64,000 bases of DNA from an uncultured Clostridia bacterium (lineage in GTDB: Bacteria > Bacillota > Clostridia > Christensenellales > Borkfalkiaceae): positions 1 through 64,000 of the forward strand of contig CANQFA010000006.1 in the NCBI GenBank assembly GCA_947597925.1, written 5' to 3'. Of this stretch, positions 57,411-64,000 are shown piece by piece. The translations under genes were made by a program, and so were the position numbers. Every line of letters starts with the position of its first letter. Positions within the stretch are counted from its first letter, which is position 1. The notes beneath the pieces were generated by a model that saw only the letters and a program-made list of their open reading frames with translations, made no database searches and was not told where the DNA came from.

Positions 57411-58904
57411 ATGGAATTTATCAGTACAAGAGGAGGACAGAGCGTCACGGGCGCACAGGCTGTCGTGCAGGGCATTGCTTCGGACGGCGGTCTCTTCGTG
57501 CCGCGCGAATTTCCCCGTATCACTTCCGAGGAACTCGAGGAGATGCTCTCCTTCGACTACCCTGAGCGGGCGGCCTTTCTCCTGCACCGGTATTTCGACG
57601 AATATGACAAGGACGAACTTCTCGAGGCCCTTCGCAAGGCCTATAAGAAGTTCGAAGGGGAGGACCCCGCCCCCCTCGTCCGCATGGACAACGGCATGTA
57701 CATGCTCGAGCTCTACCACGGCCCCACGTGCGCATTTAAGGACATGGCGCTCACCGTGCTGCCCTATCTCCTGAAGAAGGGGTGCGAGCTTGCGGGGATC
57801 CGCGAGAACCTCCTCCTGCTCGTCGCCACGAGCGGCGACACGGGCAAGGCGGCTCTCGAGGGCTTTGCGGGCGCAGAGGGGATCAAGGTCGCCGTCTTCT
57901 ATCCCGAAGAGGGCGTCTCCAAGATGCAGAAGCTCCAGATGTGCACGCAGGACGGGGACAATGTGACGGTCGTCGCCGTGCGCGGCAATTTCGACGACTG
58001 CCAGACCGGCGTCAAGAAGATCTTTACCTCCGCGGAGTGTGCGGCAAAGCTCAGAGAGGAGGGGTATCTTCTCACCTCGGCAAACTCCATCAACATCGGG
58101 CGCCTCCTCCCGCAGGTCGCCTACTACTTCTCCGCCTATCTCGACCTCGTGAGTTCGGGGCAGATCTCCATGGGGAAAAAGGTGGACTTCGCTGTCCCGA
58201 CGGGCAACTTCGGCAATATCCTCGCGGGTTACTATGCAAAGCGCATGGGCCTTCCCGTCGGGAAACTCATCTGTGCCTCCAATAAGAACAACGTGCTCAC
58301 CGAGTTCTGGCGCAGGGGCACCTACGAGACGCGCCGTCCCTTCTACCGCACCATGTCGCCCTCCATGGATATCCTCGTCTCCTCCAACCTCGAGCGGCTC
58401 ATCTTCGAGCTCTCGGGAAGGGATGCTCCCCGCACCGCCGAGCGCATGACTTCGCTCTCTTCGACGGGGCGGTATTCCGTAGGCACCGACGAGCTCAAGA
58501 AGTTCAAAGAGGAGTTCTATGCGGGCTTTGCGAGCGAGGACGACACGGTGGAGTGCATCTACGACTTCTTCGAGGAATACGGCTACCCCATGGACACCCA
58601 CACGGGCGTCGCCATGAAGGTGGCGCAGGACTACGAGGAGAGCTTAAAGGACGATACCATGTCCGAGAGTAACCCCCTCGTCGTCATCTCGACCGCGAGC
58701 CCCTATAAGTTCCCGCAGGACGTCCTGTACGCCCTCACGGGAAACGATGTAAAGGATTCCTTCAAGGGGGTCAAGCGCATCCATCTGCTCACCGCGATGA
58801 AGGTGCCCGAGCCCATCAAGGCGGTGCGCTATAAGGCCATCCGCTTCAAGACGACGGTCTCACCCGAAAAGATGTTTGACGAGGTCATGAAGTTCATCGG
58901 CTAA
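57411..58904 (+). CDS. thrC: Threonine synthase
   Basis: 497 residues, the long (E. coli/fungal) class rather than the about 350-residue B. subtilis class. It converts O-phosphohomoserine to threonine with PLP. FISTRGG near the start, PLP Lys110 in HGPTCAFKDMA, ATSGDTGKAAL for phosphate binding and VPTGNFGNILAGY are intact. GGCAGGAG precedes the ATG. It has a structured leader and its own terminator. Confidence 0.95.
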   Translation: MEFISTRGGQSVTGAQAVVQGIASDGGLFVPREFPRITSEELEEMLSFDYPERAAFLLHRYFDEYDKDELLEALRKAYKKFEGEDPAPLVRMDNGMYMLELYHGPTCAFKDMALTVLPYLLKKGCELAGIRENLLLLVATSGDTGKAALEGFAGAEGIKVAVFYPEEGVSKMQKLQMCTQDGDNVTVVAVRGNFDDCQTGVKKIFTSAECAAKLREEGYLLTSANSINIGRLLPQVAYYFSAYLDLVSSGQISMGKKVDFAVPTGNFGNILAGYYAKRMGLPVGKLICASNKNNVLTEFWRRGTYETRRPFYRTMSPSMDILVSSNLERLIFELSGRDAPRTAERMTSLSSTGRYSVGTDELKKFKEEFYAGFASEDDTVECIYDFFEEYGYPMDTHTGVAMKVAQDYEESLKDDTMSESNPLVVISTASPYKFPQDVLYALTGNDVKDSFKGVKRIHLLTAMKVPEPIKAVRYKAIRFKTTVSPEKMFDEVMKFIG

Positions 58905-58914
58905 AGAGAGTGAA

Positions 58915-58937
58915 AGGCGGGGCGACCCGCCTTTTTT
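58915..58937 (+). terminator. Terminator of thrC
   Basis: AGGCGGG-gcga-CCCGCCT followed by TTTTTT. Confidence 0.9.
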
Positions 58938-58990
58938 GCGCCCTTTTGAGCAATTTCCGCACAATTTTCACGCAAGCGGCACATGACGTC

Positions 58991-59019
58991 TTGCATTTTG
59001 CGTCGGAGTATGGTATAAT
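58991..59019 (+). promoter_or_regulatory. Promoter of trpS and downstream genes
   Basis: TTGCAT (58991-58996), a 17-bp spacer ending TATGG, and TATAAT (59014-59019). The short leader holds GGGG/CCCC and GCCGC/GCGGC hairpins but no T-box motif was seen. Confidence 0.8.
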
Positions 59020-59073
59020 GGACGATAGGGGCATCTCCCCATGATTGCCGCATGAGGCGGCGGAGGACAGACC

Positions 59074-60078
59074 ATGGAACAGGCGGAAGGAAAGAAGGTC
59101 ATCTATTCGGCGATCCAGCCGAGCGGCAACCTCACGATCGGGAACTATGTCGGCGCCGTGCGCAACTGGCTCACCCTGCAGAGGGAGTATGAGTGCTACT
59201 TCGCCATCGCGGACATGCACGCCATCACGGTGAAACTCGTGCCCGCCGAGCTGAGACGGCACACGCTGGAGCTCGCGGCCCTCTATCTCGCCTGCGGCAT
59301 CGACCCCGCGCAGTGTGCCCTCTATGTGCAGTCCCACGTCCCCGCCCACGCCGAGCTTTGCTGGGTGCTCAACACGGTGACCTATGTGGGGGAGGCCTCC
59401 CGCATGACCCAATTCAAGGACAAGAGCCGCAGACATTCGGACAATGTGAATATGGGGCTCATGGACTATCCCGTCCTCATGGCGGCGGATATCCTCCTCT
59501 ATGGGGCGAACTATGTCCCCGTGGGCGCAGACCAGAAACAGCATGTGGAGCTCGCCCGCGACCTCGCCGAGCGCTTCAATTCGCGCTACGGGGAGACCTT
59601 TACGGTGCCCGAGCCCCTCATCCCGAAGGGGGGTGCACGCATCGCCTCCCTGCAGGACCCCGAGCGCAAGATGTCCAAGTCGGACACCAATCCCGGGGCC
59701 TCCGTCTTCCTCTCCGATGACCGCGACACCATCCTCAGGAAATTCCGCCGCGCCGTCACGGACAGCGACAACCGCATCGTCTTCTCGGAGGACAAGCCGG
59801 GGATCTCCAACCTGCTCTCCATCTATTGCGCATTCAAGGGCTGTACCATGTCCGAAGCAGAGGCATCGTTTGCGGGCATGGGGTATGGAGAATTTAAGCT
59901 CGCCGTGGGGGAGACGGTCGCCGATGTCCTCGCCCCCGTGCAGGCGCGCCAGAGGGAGCTCCTCGCCGAGAAAAAGGAGCTCGCCGCCCTGCTCGAAGCG
60001 GGCAGGGAGCGCGCCTTCTATACCTCGCGCAAGACACTCTCAAAGGTCTACCGCAAGGTGGGCTTCTATCAGGGATAA
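59074..60078 (+). CDS. trpS: Tryptophanyl-tRNA synthetase
   Basis: 334 residues, the usual length for the class I enzyme. The HIGH-equivalent PSGNLTIGNYVGAVRNW is near residue 18, and the KMSKS loop appears as RKMSKSDTNPG. DMHAITV and MDYPVLMAADILLY are typical. GGAGG lies 10 bases before the ATG. It heads a run with three genes of unknown function and an rRNA methyltransferase. Confidence 0.96.
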   Translation: MEQAEGKKVIYSAIQPSGNLTIGNYVGAVRNWLTLQREYECYFAIADMHAITVKLVPAELRRHTLELAALYLACGIDPAQCALYVQSHVPAHAELCWVLNTVTYVGEASRMTQFKDKSRRHSDNVNMGLMDYPVLMAADILLYGANYVPVGADQKQHVELARDLAERFNSRYGETFTVPEPLIPKGGARIASLQDPERKMSKSDTNPGASVFLSDDRDTILRKFRRAVTDSDNRIVFSEDKPGISNLLSIYCAFKGCTMSEAEASFAGMGYGEFKLAVGETVADVLAPVQARQRELLAEKKELAALLEAGRERAFYTSRKTLSKVYRKVGFYQG

Positions 60079-60079
60079 G

Positions 60080-60946
60080 ATGTTCGGATACGTTCAGTAC
60101 GATTTGCCCAACCTCTGTGTAAAGGACCTCATGCTCTACAGGGCGCTCTACTGCGGGCTGTGCAAGGGCATTGCGGCCTCGTCGGGGCAGCTCGCGCGCA
60201 CGGGGCTCTCCTACGACATCACCTTCCTCTCCGCCCTCCTCCACAACATGATGGGGGTGGATATCGTCATCGAGCAGCAAAACTGTTTCGAGCACGCCAT
60301 CCGCAAGCGGCCCATCGCAAAGGTCGACGCCCTCACCGAGGAACTCGGCGCGCTCAATACCCTGCTCGTCTACCACAAGCTCTCCGACGATACTGCCGAC
60401 GAGGGCAAGGGAGGGGGGAAGCGCCTCCTCTTCCGCGGGGGATACCGCCGTGCCAAGGCGCGCTTTCCCGCACTCGAGGAGACGGTCTCCCGCTACCTCT
60501 CCCGTCAGGGGGAATGCGAACGGGGAAAGGAGGCCTCCTTTGACCGTGCGGCAGAGCCCTCCGCACTCTTTCTGAGGGAGCTTGGAGAGCACTTTCTCGC
60601 GGACATGGGTACCCCCGATGCGCTCGGGCTCTTCTATGACATCGGGAAATGGATCTACCTCGTCGATGCCGCCGACGACTACGAAAAGGACGGAAAGAAG
60701 GGCAGCTACAATCCATTTGTCTGTGCTTATGGAAAGGGGACGCGGCAGGACCTCTCCGAGAGGCATGGGGAAGAGCTCGCCTTCCTCTTCGACACCCTCT
60801 TCTATTCCATGCGCGAGCACCTCGCGGGGGTGACATTTCACTTTAACCGCGACCTCACCGACAACGTTATCCTGCGCGGGATCCCCCTCGAGACGATGCG
60901 CGTACTCAAGGGCGAGCCGCGGAGAGAGATGTCGGTCAAGGTCTGA
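60080..60946 (+). CDS. DUF5685-family protein
   Basis: 288 residues. The start MFGYVQYDLPNLCVKDLMLYRALYCGLCK is the signature of the DUF5685 group, widespread in Clostridia and without known function. CGLCK provides a CxxC, and His/Asp residues (SYDITF, DAADDYEKD, KKGSYNPF) are spread as in an all-helical metal enzyme. It begins one base after the trpS stop and precedes a J-domain-like gene with a Cys-rich tail, a neighbour pair that I infer works together. Confidence 0.8.
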   Translation: MFGYVQYDLPNLCVKDLMLYRALYCGLCKGIAASSGQLARTGLSYDITFLSALLHNMMGVDIVIEQQNCFEHAIRKRPIAKVDALTEELGALNTLLVYHKLSDDTADEGKGGGKRLLFRGGYRRAKARFPALEETVSRYLSRQGECERGKEASFDRAAEPSALFLRELGEHFLADMGTPDALGLFYDIGKWIYLVDAADDYEKDGKKGSYNPFVCAYGKGTRQDLSERHGEELAFLFDTLFYSMREHLAGVTFHFNRDLTDNVILRGIPLETMRVLKGEPRREMSVKV

Positions 60947-60996
60947 AAATCGCATATGGGGTCGGAAAATCCCCATATTTCGTAAAAAGGAGCAGT

Positions 60997-61596
60997 ATGA
61001 AGGAAAGTTATGAACTCTTCGGCCTGGGGGAAGATGCGTCGCTCGAAGAAGTCGAGGCGCGCTACAGGGAACTCAAGGCAAAGTACGACGAGGAGAAGTG
61101 GCAGGACGGCGAGGCGGGCAATGCCGCCGCGCGCATGCTCGAGAAGTTGGAGGCGGCGCACGAGGACATCCTCGCTTCCCGCCGCGAAAAGCAGCAGGAT
61201 GACCGCTCCGCCTTCGACGAGGTGAGTAATGCCATCCGAAGCGGCGACCTCGGGCGGGCGCAGACCCTCCTCGACGCCTTCAATGAGCGGGACGCCGAGT
61301 GGCACTACCTGCAGTCCGTCGTCTTCTATAGGAAAAATTGGATGAACGAGAGCAAGAAGCAGCTCGAGATCGCCATGCAGATGGATCCCGCAAACGGGAA
61401 ATATCGCGGCGCCTACGAGAAGCTCACCGCGCGCACGGAGTTCCGCGGGCAGACGGGCGGGGCACCCAATACCAATCCCGATCCCACGCTCGACGAGGGG
61501 CAGATGGGCGGCAACCTCTGCGCAAACTGCGCAAGTTTCTGCTATACCTTCCTCTGCGCAAATTGCCTCGTCAACCTCTGCTGCCGCTGCCACTGA
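60997..61596 (+). CDS. J-domain-like protein with TPR-like middle and Cys-rich tail
   Basis: 199 residues. Residues 1-60 resemble a DnaJ J-domain (YELFGLGEDASLEEVEARYRELKAKY) but the HPD tripeptide needed to stimulate DnaK is missing. The middle (AIRSGDLGRAQTLLDAF, WHYLQSVVFYRKNWMNESKKQLEIAMQMDP) is TPR-like. The C-terminus LCANCASFCYTFLCANC...CCRCH holds ten or so cysteines in CxxC pairs and probably binds metal. AAAAAGGAG precedes the ATG. A scaffold or maturation role with the DUF5685 protein is possible. Confidence 0.8.
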   Translation: MKESYELFGLGEDASLEEVEARYRELKAKYDEEKWQDGEAGNAAARMLEKLEAAHEDILASRREKQQDDRSAFDEVSNAIRSGDLGRAQTLLDAFNERDAEWHYLQSVVFYRKNWMNESKKQLEIAMQMDPANGKYRGAYEKLTARTEFRGQTGGAPNTNPDPTLDEGQMGGNLCANCASFCYTFLCANCLVNLCCRCH

Positions 61597-61600
61597 CGCC

Positions 61601-62146
61601 ATGGAGAAGAAAAATTTCGAGATCGCGCTCTCGGGCATCGCCTGTGCCGTCGTCGCGCTCTCGCTGACATTGGGCGTCTATGTGGACTTCATGCTGGCGT
61701 CGGGATACCTGCTCGCGGCATTTGCCGTCATGGTGCCCCTGTCGAAGGGACACGTGCGGGGCGCCTTTCTCGCCTTTCTCGGCGGGACCCTCCTCGCCTT
61801 CCTCTTCGGCGCCTTCGCCATCTATGAGCTTCTGCCCTTCGCCGCCTTCTTCGGGCTGCATCCCATCGCAAATCATCTCGAGCGGCGCTTTCTGAAGAAG
61901 CCGTGGCAGCGCATCCTGAGTTTCTTCGTCAAGGCGGTCTGGTTCGACCTCGCCATGTGGCTGATGTGGGGCTGCGTGCTCGTGCCCATCTTCGGCGTCG
62001 ATTCGGCGAGATGGTACCCCTTTGTGATGGAATATTTCTACTATGTACTCTTTCTCGGCGGGACGGCGGTATTCTTCGTCTATGACCGCCTGATCATCCT
62101 CTGCCAACGTTCGGCGGACCTCGCCATACGGCGCATCGGGAGGTAA
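61601..62146 (+). CDS. Multi-pass membrane protein, unknown function
   Basis: 181 residues with about five hydrophobic segments (for example IALSGIACAVVALSLTLGVY, GAFLAFLGGTLLAFLFGAFA, EYFYYVLFLGGTAVFFVYD). It resembles the small integral proteins with an ECF-S-like layout, but I cannot assign a family. It starts 4 bases after the J-like gene and ends 4 bases before the methyltransferase gene, so it belongs to the same transcript. Confidence 0.75.
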   Translation: MEKKNFEIALSGIACAVVALSLTLGVYVDFMLASGYLLAAFAVMVPLSKGHVRGAFLAFLGGTLLAFLFGAFAIYELLPFAAFFGLHPIANHLERRFLKKPWQRILSFFVKAVWFDLAMWLMWGCVLVPIFGVDSARWYPFVMEYFYYVLFLGGTAVFFVYDRLIILCQRSADLAIRRIGR

Positions 62147-62150
62147 CACC

Positions 62151-63533
62151 ATGGATAAAAACGAGATCGTCACCGTGACCGCGGAGAACCTCGGGACACA
62201 GGGAGAAGGGATCGCCCATCTGGGCGACCTCGTGCTGTTTGTGCCCTTTCTCCTCCCCGGGGAGCGGGCCGATGTCAGGATCTTGAAGAGGAAGGACCGC
62301 ATCGCCTACGGAAAGATAGAGGAAGTCTTGGCGCCCGCGGAGGAGAGGGTGCGGCCGCGGTGCAAGGCATTCGGCAGATGCGGCGGATGCCGCCTCCAGC
62401 ATATGCGCTACCGCGAACAGCTCCGCTATAAGACCGAGCTCGTGCGCACGACCCTCAGAAAGCTCGCCGATATCACCTTCCCCGTCTCTCCCTGCGAGCG
62501 CAGCGACCGTGAATACGGCTACCGCAACAAACTTCAGCTCCCCGTGGGGCGGAGAAACGGGCAGAATGTCATCGGATTTTACGCCGAGCGCTCCCACCGC
62601 ATCGTCCCCACCGACGAGTGTCCCATCCATCCCGCATGGGCAGGCGCGGTCATCTCGGCGCTCACAAAGTTTATGGAGACCTGCGGGCTCGACGGATACG
62701 ACGAGGAGAGCGGCACGGGCGTCATCCGCCATATCGTGGTGCGCGAACTGCGCAAGCGCTATCTCGTCACCCTCGTCGTGACCGAGGAGGTAAAGGGCAT
62801 CGACTACTTCGTCCATCTCCTCGACGCCATCTTTCCCGAATATTCCCTCTTCCTCAACTTCAATACCGAGAGGACCAATGTCGTCTTCGGCGAGCGCTTT
62901 GTCACGATAAAGGGCCCTGCGAGCTACGAATGCACGGACATGGGTATCTCCTTTGAGGCGGGGCCCAATACCTTCGTGCAGGTCAATGACGGCGTGCGCG
63001 AGAAGATGTATCAGCAGGCCGCCGAACTCGTGGGGGAGGGTCCCGTCATCGACTGCTATGCGGGCGGCGGACTCCTTACCGCCCTCTTTGCGAAGAGATG
63101 CGCGCGGGCGTACGGCATCGAAGAGGTCGCCGAGGCGAGCGCATGCGCCGACCGCCTGAAGGTGCGCAACGGCCTTGAGAACATGGAAAATATCTGCGGA
63201 AGGGTGGAGGACTGCCTTTCTCCCCTGCTCGCGCGGGAGAGGGAGGCCTCTCTCGTGCTCGATCCGCCCCGTGCGGGACTTGCGCGGAGCGTCGTGAGGG
63301 AGATCCTCGCCGCGCATCCGAAGAAGATCGTCATGATCTCCTGCAATCCCTCCACACTGGCGCGCGATCTCGGCCTCCTCACGGGCACCCTCGCCGAAGA
63401 TGAGACGGGAGAGCTCAGGAAGACGAAAGAGGAGGGGGGCATGTACGAGATCGGGCTCATCCAACCCTATGACATGTTTCCTCAGACACGGCACATAGAG
63501 ACCTTGGTCCTGTTGTCCGAAAGAGAGCGATAA
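62151..63533 (+). CDS. 23S rRNA (uracil-5-)-methyltransferase, RlmD/RlmCD type
   Basis: 460 residues. An N-terminal TRAM domain (VTAENLGTQGEGIAHLGDLV) is followed by cysteines in CKAFGRCGGCRLQHM that may hold an Fe-S cluster, and a SAM methyltransferase domain with FVQVND, IDCYAGGGLLTALFA, LDPPRAGL and the catalytic-cysteine motif MISCNPSTLARDL. It methylates a uridine of 23S rRNA at C5; which position (747 or 1939) cannot be told. GAGGTAACACC precedes the ATG. Confidence 0.92.
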   Translation: MDKNEIVTVTAENLGTQGEGIAHLGDLVLFVPFLLPGERADVRILKRKDRIAYGKIEEVLAPAEERVRPRCKAFGRCGGCRLQHMRYREQLRYKTELVRTTLRKLADITFPVSPCERSDREYGYRNKLQLPVGRRNGQNVIGFYAERSHRIVPTDECPIHPAWAGAVISALTKFMETCGLDGYDEESGTGVIRHIVVRELRKRYLVTLVVTEEVKGIDYFVHLLDAIFPEYSLFLNFNTERTNVVFGERFVTIKGPASYECTDMGISFEAGPNTFVQVNDGVREKMYQQAAELVGEGPVIDCYAGGGLLTALFAKRCARAYGIEEVAEASACADRLKVRNGLENMENICGRVEDCLSPLLAREREASLVLDPPRAGLARSVVREILAAHPKKIVMISCNPSTLARDLGLLTGTLAEDETGELRKTKEEGGMYEIGLIQPYDMFPQTRHIETLVLLSERER

Positions 63534-63699
63534 GCCGCATTCGAGCGCCGTTTGTGCTTGCCTATCGAAGGAATTTACAGATACAGAAGGAAATCCTTTT
63601 TATACTTTTATGAACGGAGACAGAAGAAACGATGCCGATGCGGCTCCGCCAGAAGGCAATGAAGAAGCCGTAGCATGGGGAAATGTCCGTACAATACTG

Positions 63700-63733
63700 T
63701 TGAATTTCACAGGATTTCCTATATATATATAAT
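63700..63733 (+). promoter_or_regulatory. AT-rich promoter region before the last gene
   Basis: TTGAAT (63700-63705) is followed by an ATATAT run ending in TATAAT (63728-63733); with the 16-bp spacing the -10 would be TATATA (63722-63727). The exact -10 is ambiguous. In the rest of the 63534-63758 gap I see only a weak AAGGA-AA-TCCTTTTTA hairpin, no gene. Confidence 0.5.
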
Positions 63734-63758
63734 GGAAGAGAACTGACGGGAGAGATTT

Positions 63759-64000
63759 ATGTGGATCATCTGGCTGATCGGAACGGTTGCGGTGCTGCTC
63801 GTCGCGGGCGGCATCGCGCTTCTTATTTTTCTCCGCATGCGAAAGAGGGGCGGGGAAGAGGCCTTTGCGCTCTCCGACCGTCCCGCCGTCCTCATTGAGG
63901 CAGTCACCGAGGCTGAATTCGAAAAAAGCGGCGCCGTCGAGAGCCCCGGGAAGGCCCTCTTCGGGGCGATCGGAACGGCTCTTCCCGTCGCGGCGCAGGC
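63759..64000 (+). CDS. Membrane protein, N-terminal part (3' end outside window)
   Basis: The first 80 codons are visible. GGGAGAG lies 6 bases before the ATG. Residues 2-26 form one membrane helix (IIWLIGTVAVLLVAGGIALL), followed by a basic stop-transfer (RMRKRGG) and a hydrophilic, acidic region. That suggests an N-out, C-in bitopic protein with a cytoplasmic domain. No family can be assigned from this much. Confidence 0.7.
   Translation, partial: MWIIWLIGTVAVLLVAGGIALLIFLRMRKRGGEEAFALSDRPAVLIEAVTEAEFEKSGAVESPGKALFGAIGTALPVAAQ

Noticed and set aside
63610-63732. A 40-codon open frame before the last membrane-protein gene
   Set aside because: No ribosome-binding site, no recognisable content, and it runs into the promoter.

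Overview
This window is about 60% GC and reads as a chromosome segment of a Gram-positive, Clostridia-type bacterium, probably from the gut. The signs are PyrR-headed pyrimidine genes, LytTR signalling, lipoproteins, zinc (C+) forms of ribosomal proteins S18 and L31, glycoside hydrolase family 3 (GH3) enzymes, and BspA-type leucine-rich and InlB-type repeats. A Christensenellales/Borkfalkiaceae-like host would fit, but that is an inference from gene style. No rRNA, tRNA, CRISPR array, phage or transposase gene was seen. Promoters are unusually uniform: a -35 often written TTGCA(A/T), a spacer of almost always 17 bp and a TATAAT-like -10, frequently preceded by TGG.

Region 1 (1-18.1 kb) is a cell-surface island. 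An AgrA/AgrC-like two-component pair heads an operon with an adenylate-forming ligase, a small membrane protein, an MBOAT acyltransferase and two SGNH-hydrolase proteins with BspA-type repeats in opposite domain order. It resembles a dlt/alg-type O-acylation pathway without a visible carrier protein. A second operon follows: a coiled-coil-tethered GH3, an Ig-like/CBM-like lipoprotein and a second membrane-bound GH3. Both operons carry GTGCC direct repeats 21 bp apart at the same distance from the -35, so the response regulator probably controls both.

Region 2 (18.1-28.2 kb) holds a leaderless metallophosphoesterase gene, then pyrR-pyrB-pyrC-pyrF-pyrK-pyrD-pyrE-ansA and uraA-upp: pyrimidine synthesis, aspartate supply from asparagine, and uracil uptake and salvage. 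Region 3 (28.2-35.3 kb) holds a hybrid sensor kinase paired with a sugar-type binding lipoprotein but no permease, an M18 aminopeptidase and a GH13 amylase. Region 4 (35.3-38.9 kb, minus strand) is an iscS-iscU-rrf2-IMPase-HAD operon with a strong palindrome over its start site.

Region 5 (38.9-42.2 kb) contains a REP/MITE-like repeat and the rpsF-ssb-rpsR operon. A leucine-rich-repeat gene sits beside rpsR between two identical 213-bp copies of the rpsR 3' flank, next to a diverged second rpsR 3' end: an apparent integrated gene cassette. Region 6 (42.2-50.5 kb) has a 1,439-residue membrane-anchored protein built from 17 copies of an unrecognised module, cca, a PAS-SpoIIE phosphatase, a frameshifted XRE-type gene, and six helically phased GGGACAAAA iterons before a small membrane-protein gene. 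Region 7 (50.5-64 kb) is mostly housekeeping (rpmE, a YqhQ-PrmC fusion, prfA, an aminotransferase, thrC with a structured leader, trpS, an rRNA methyltransferase) plus a small conserved cluster of unknown function.
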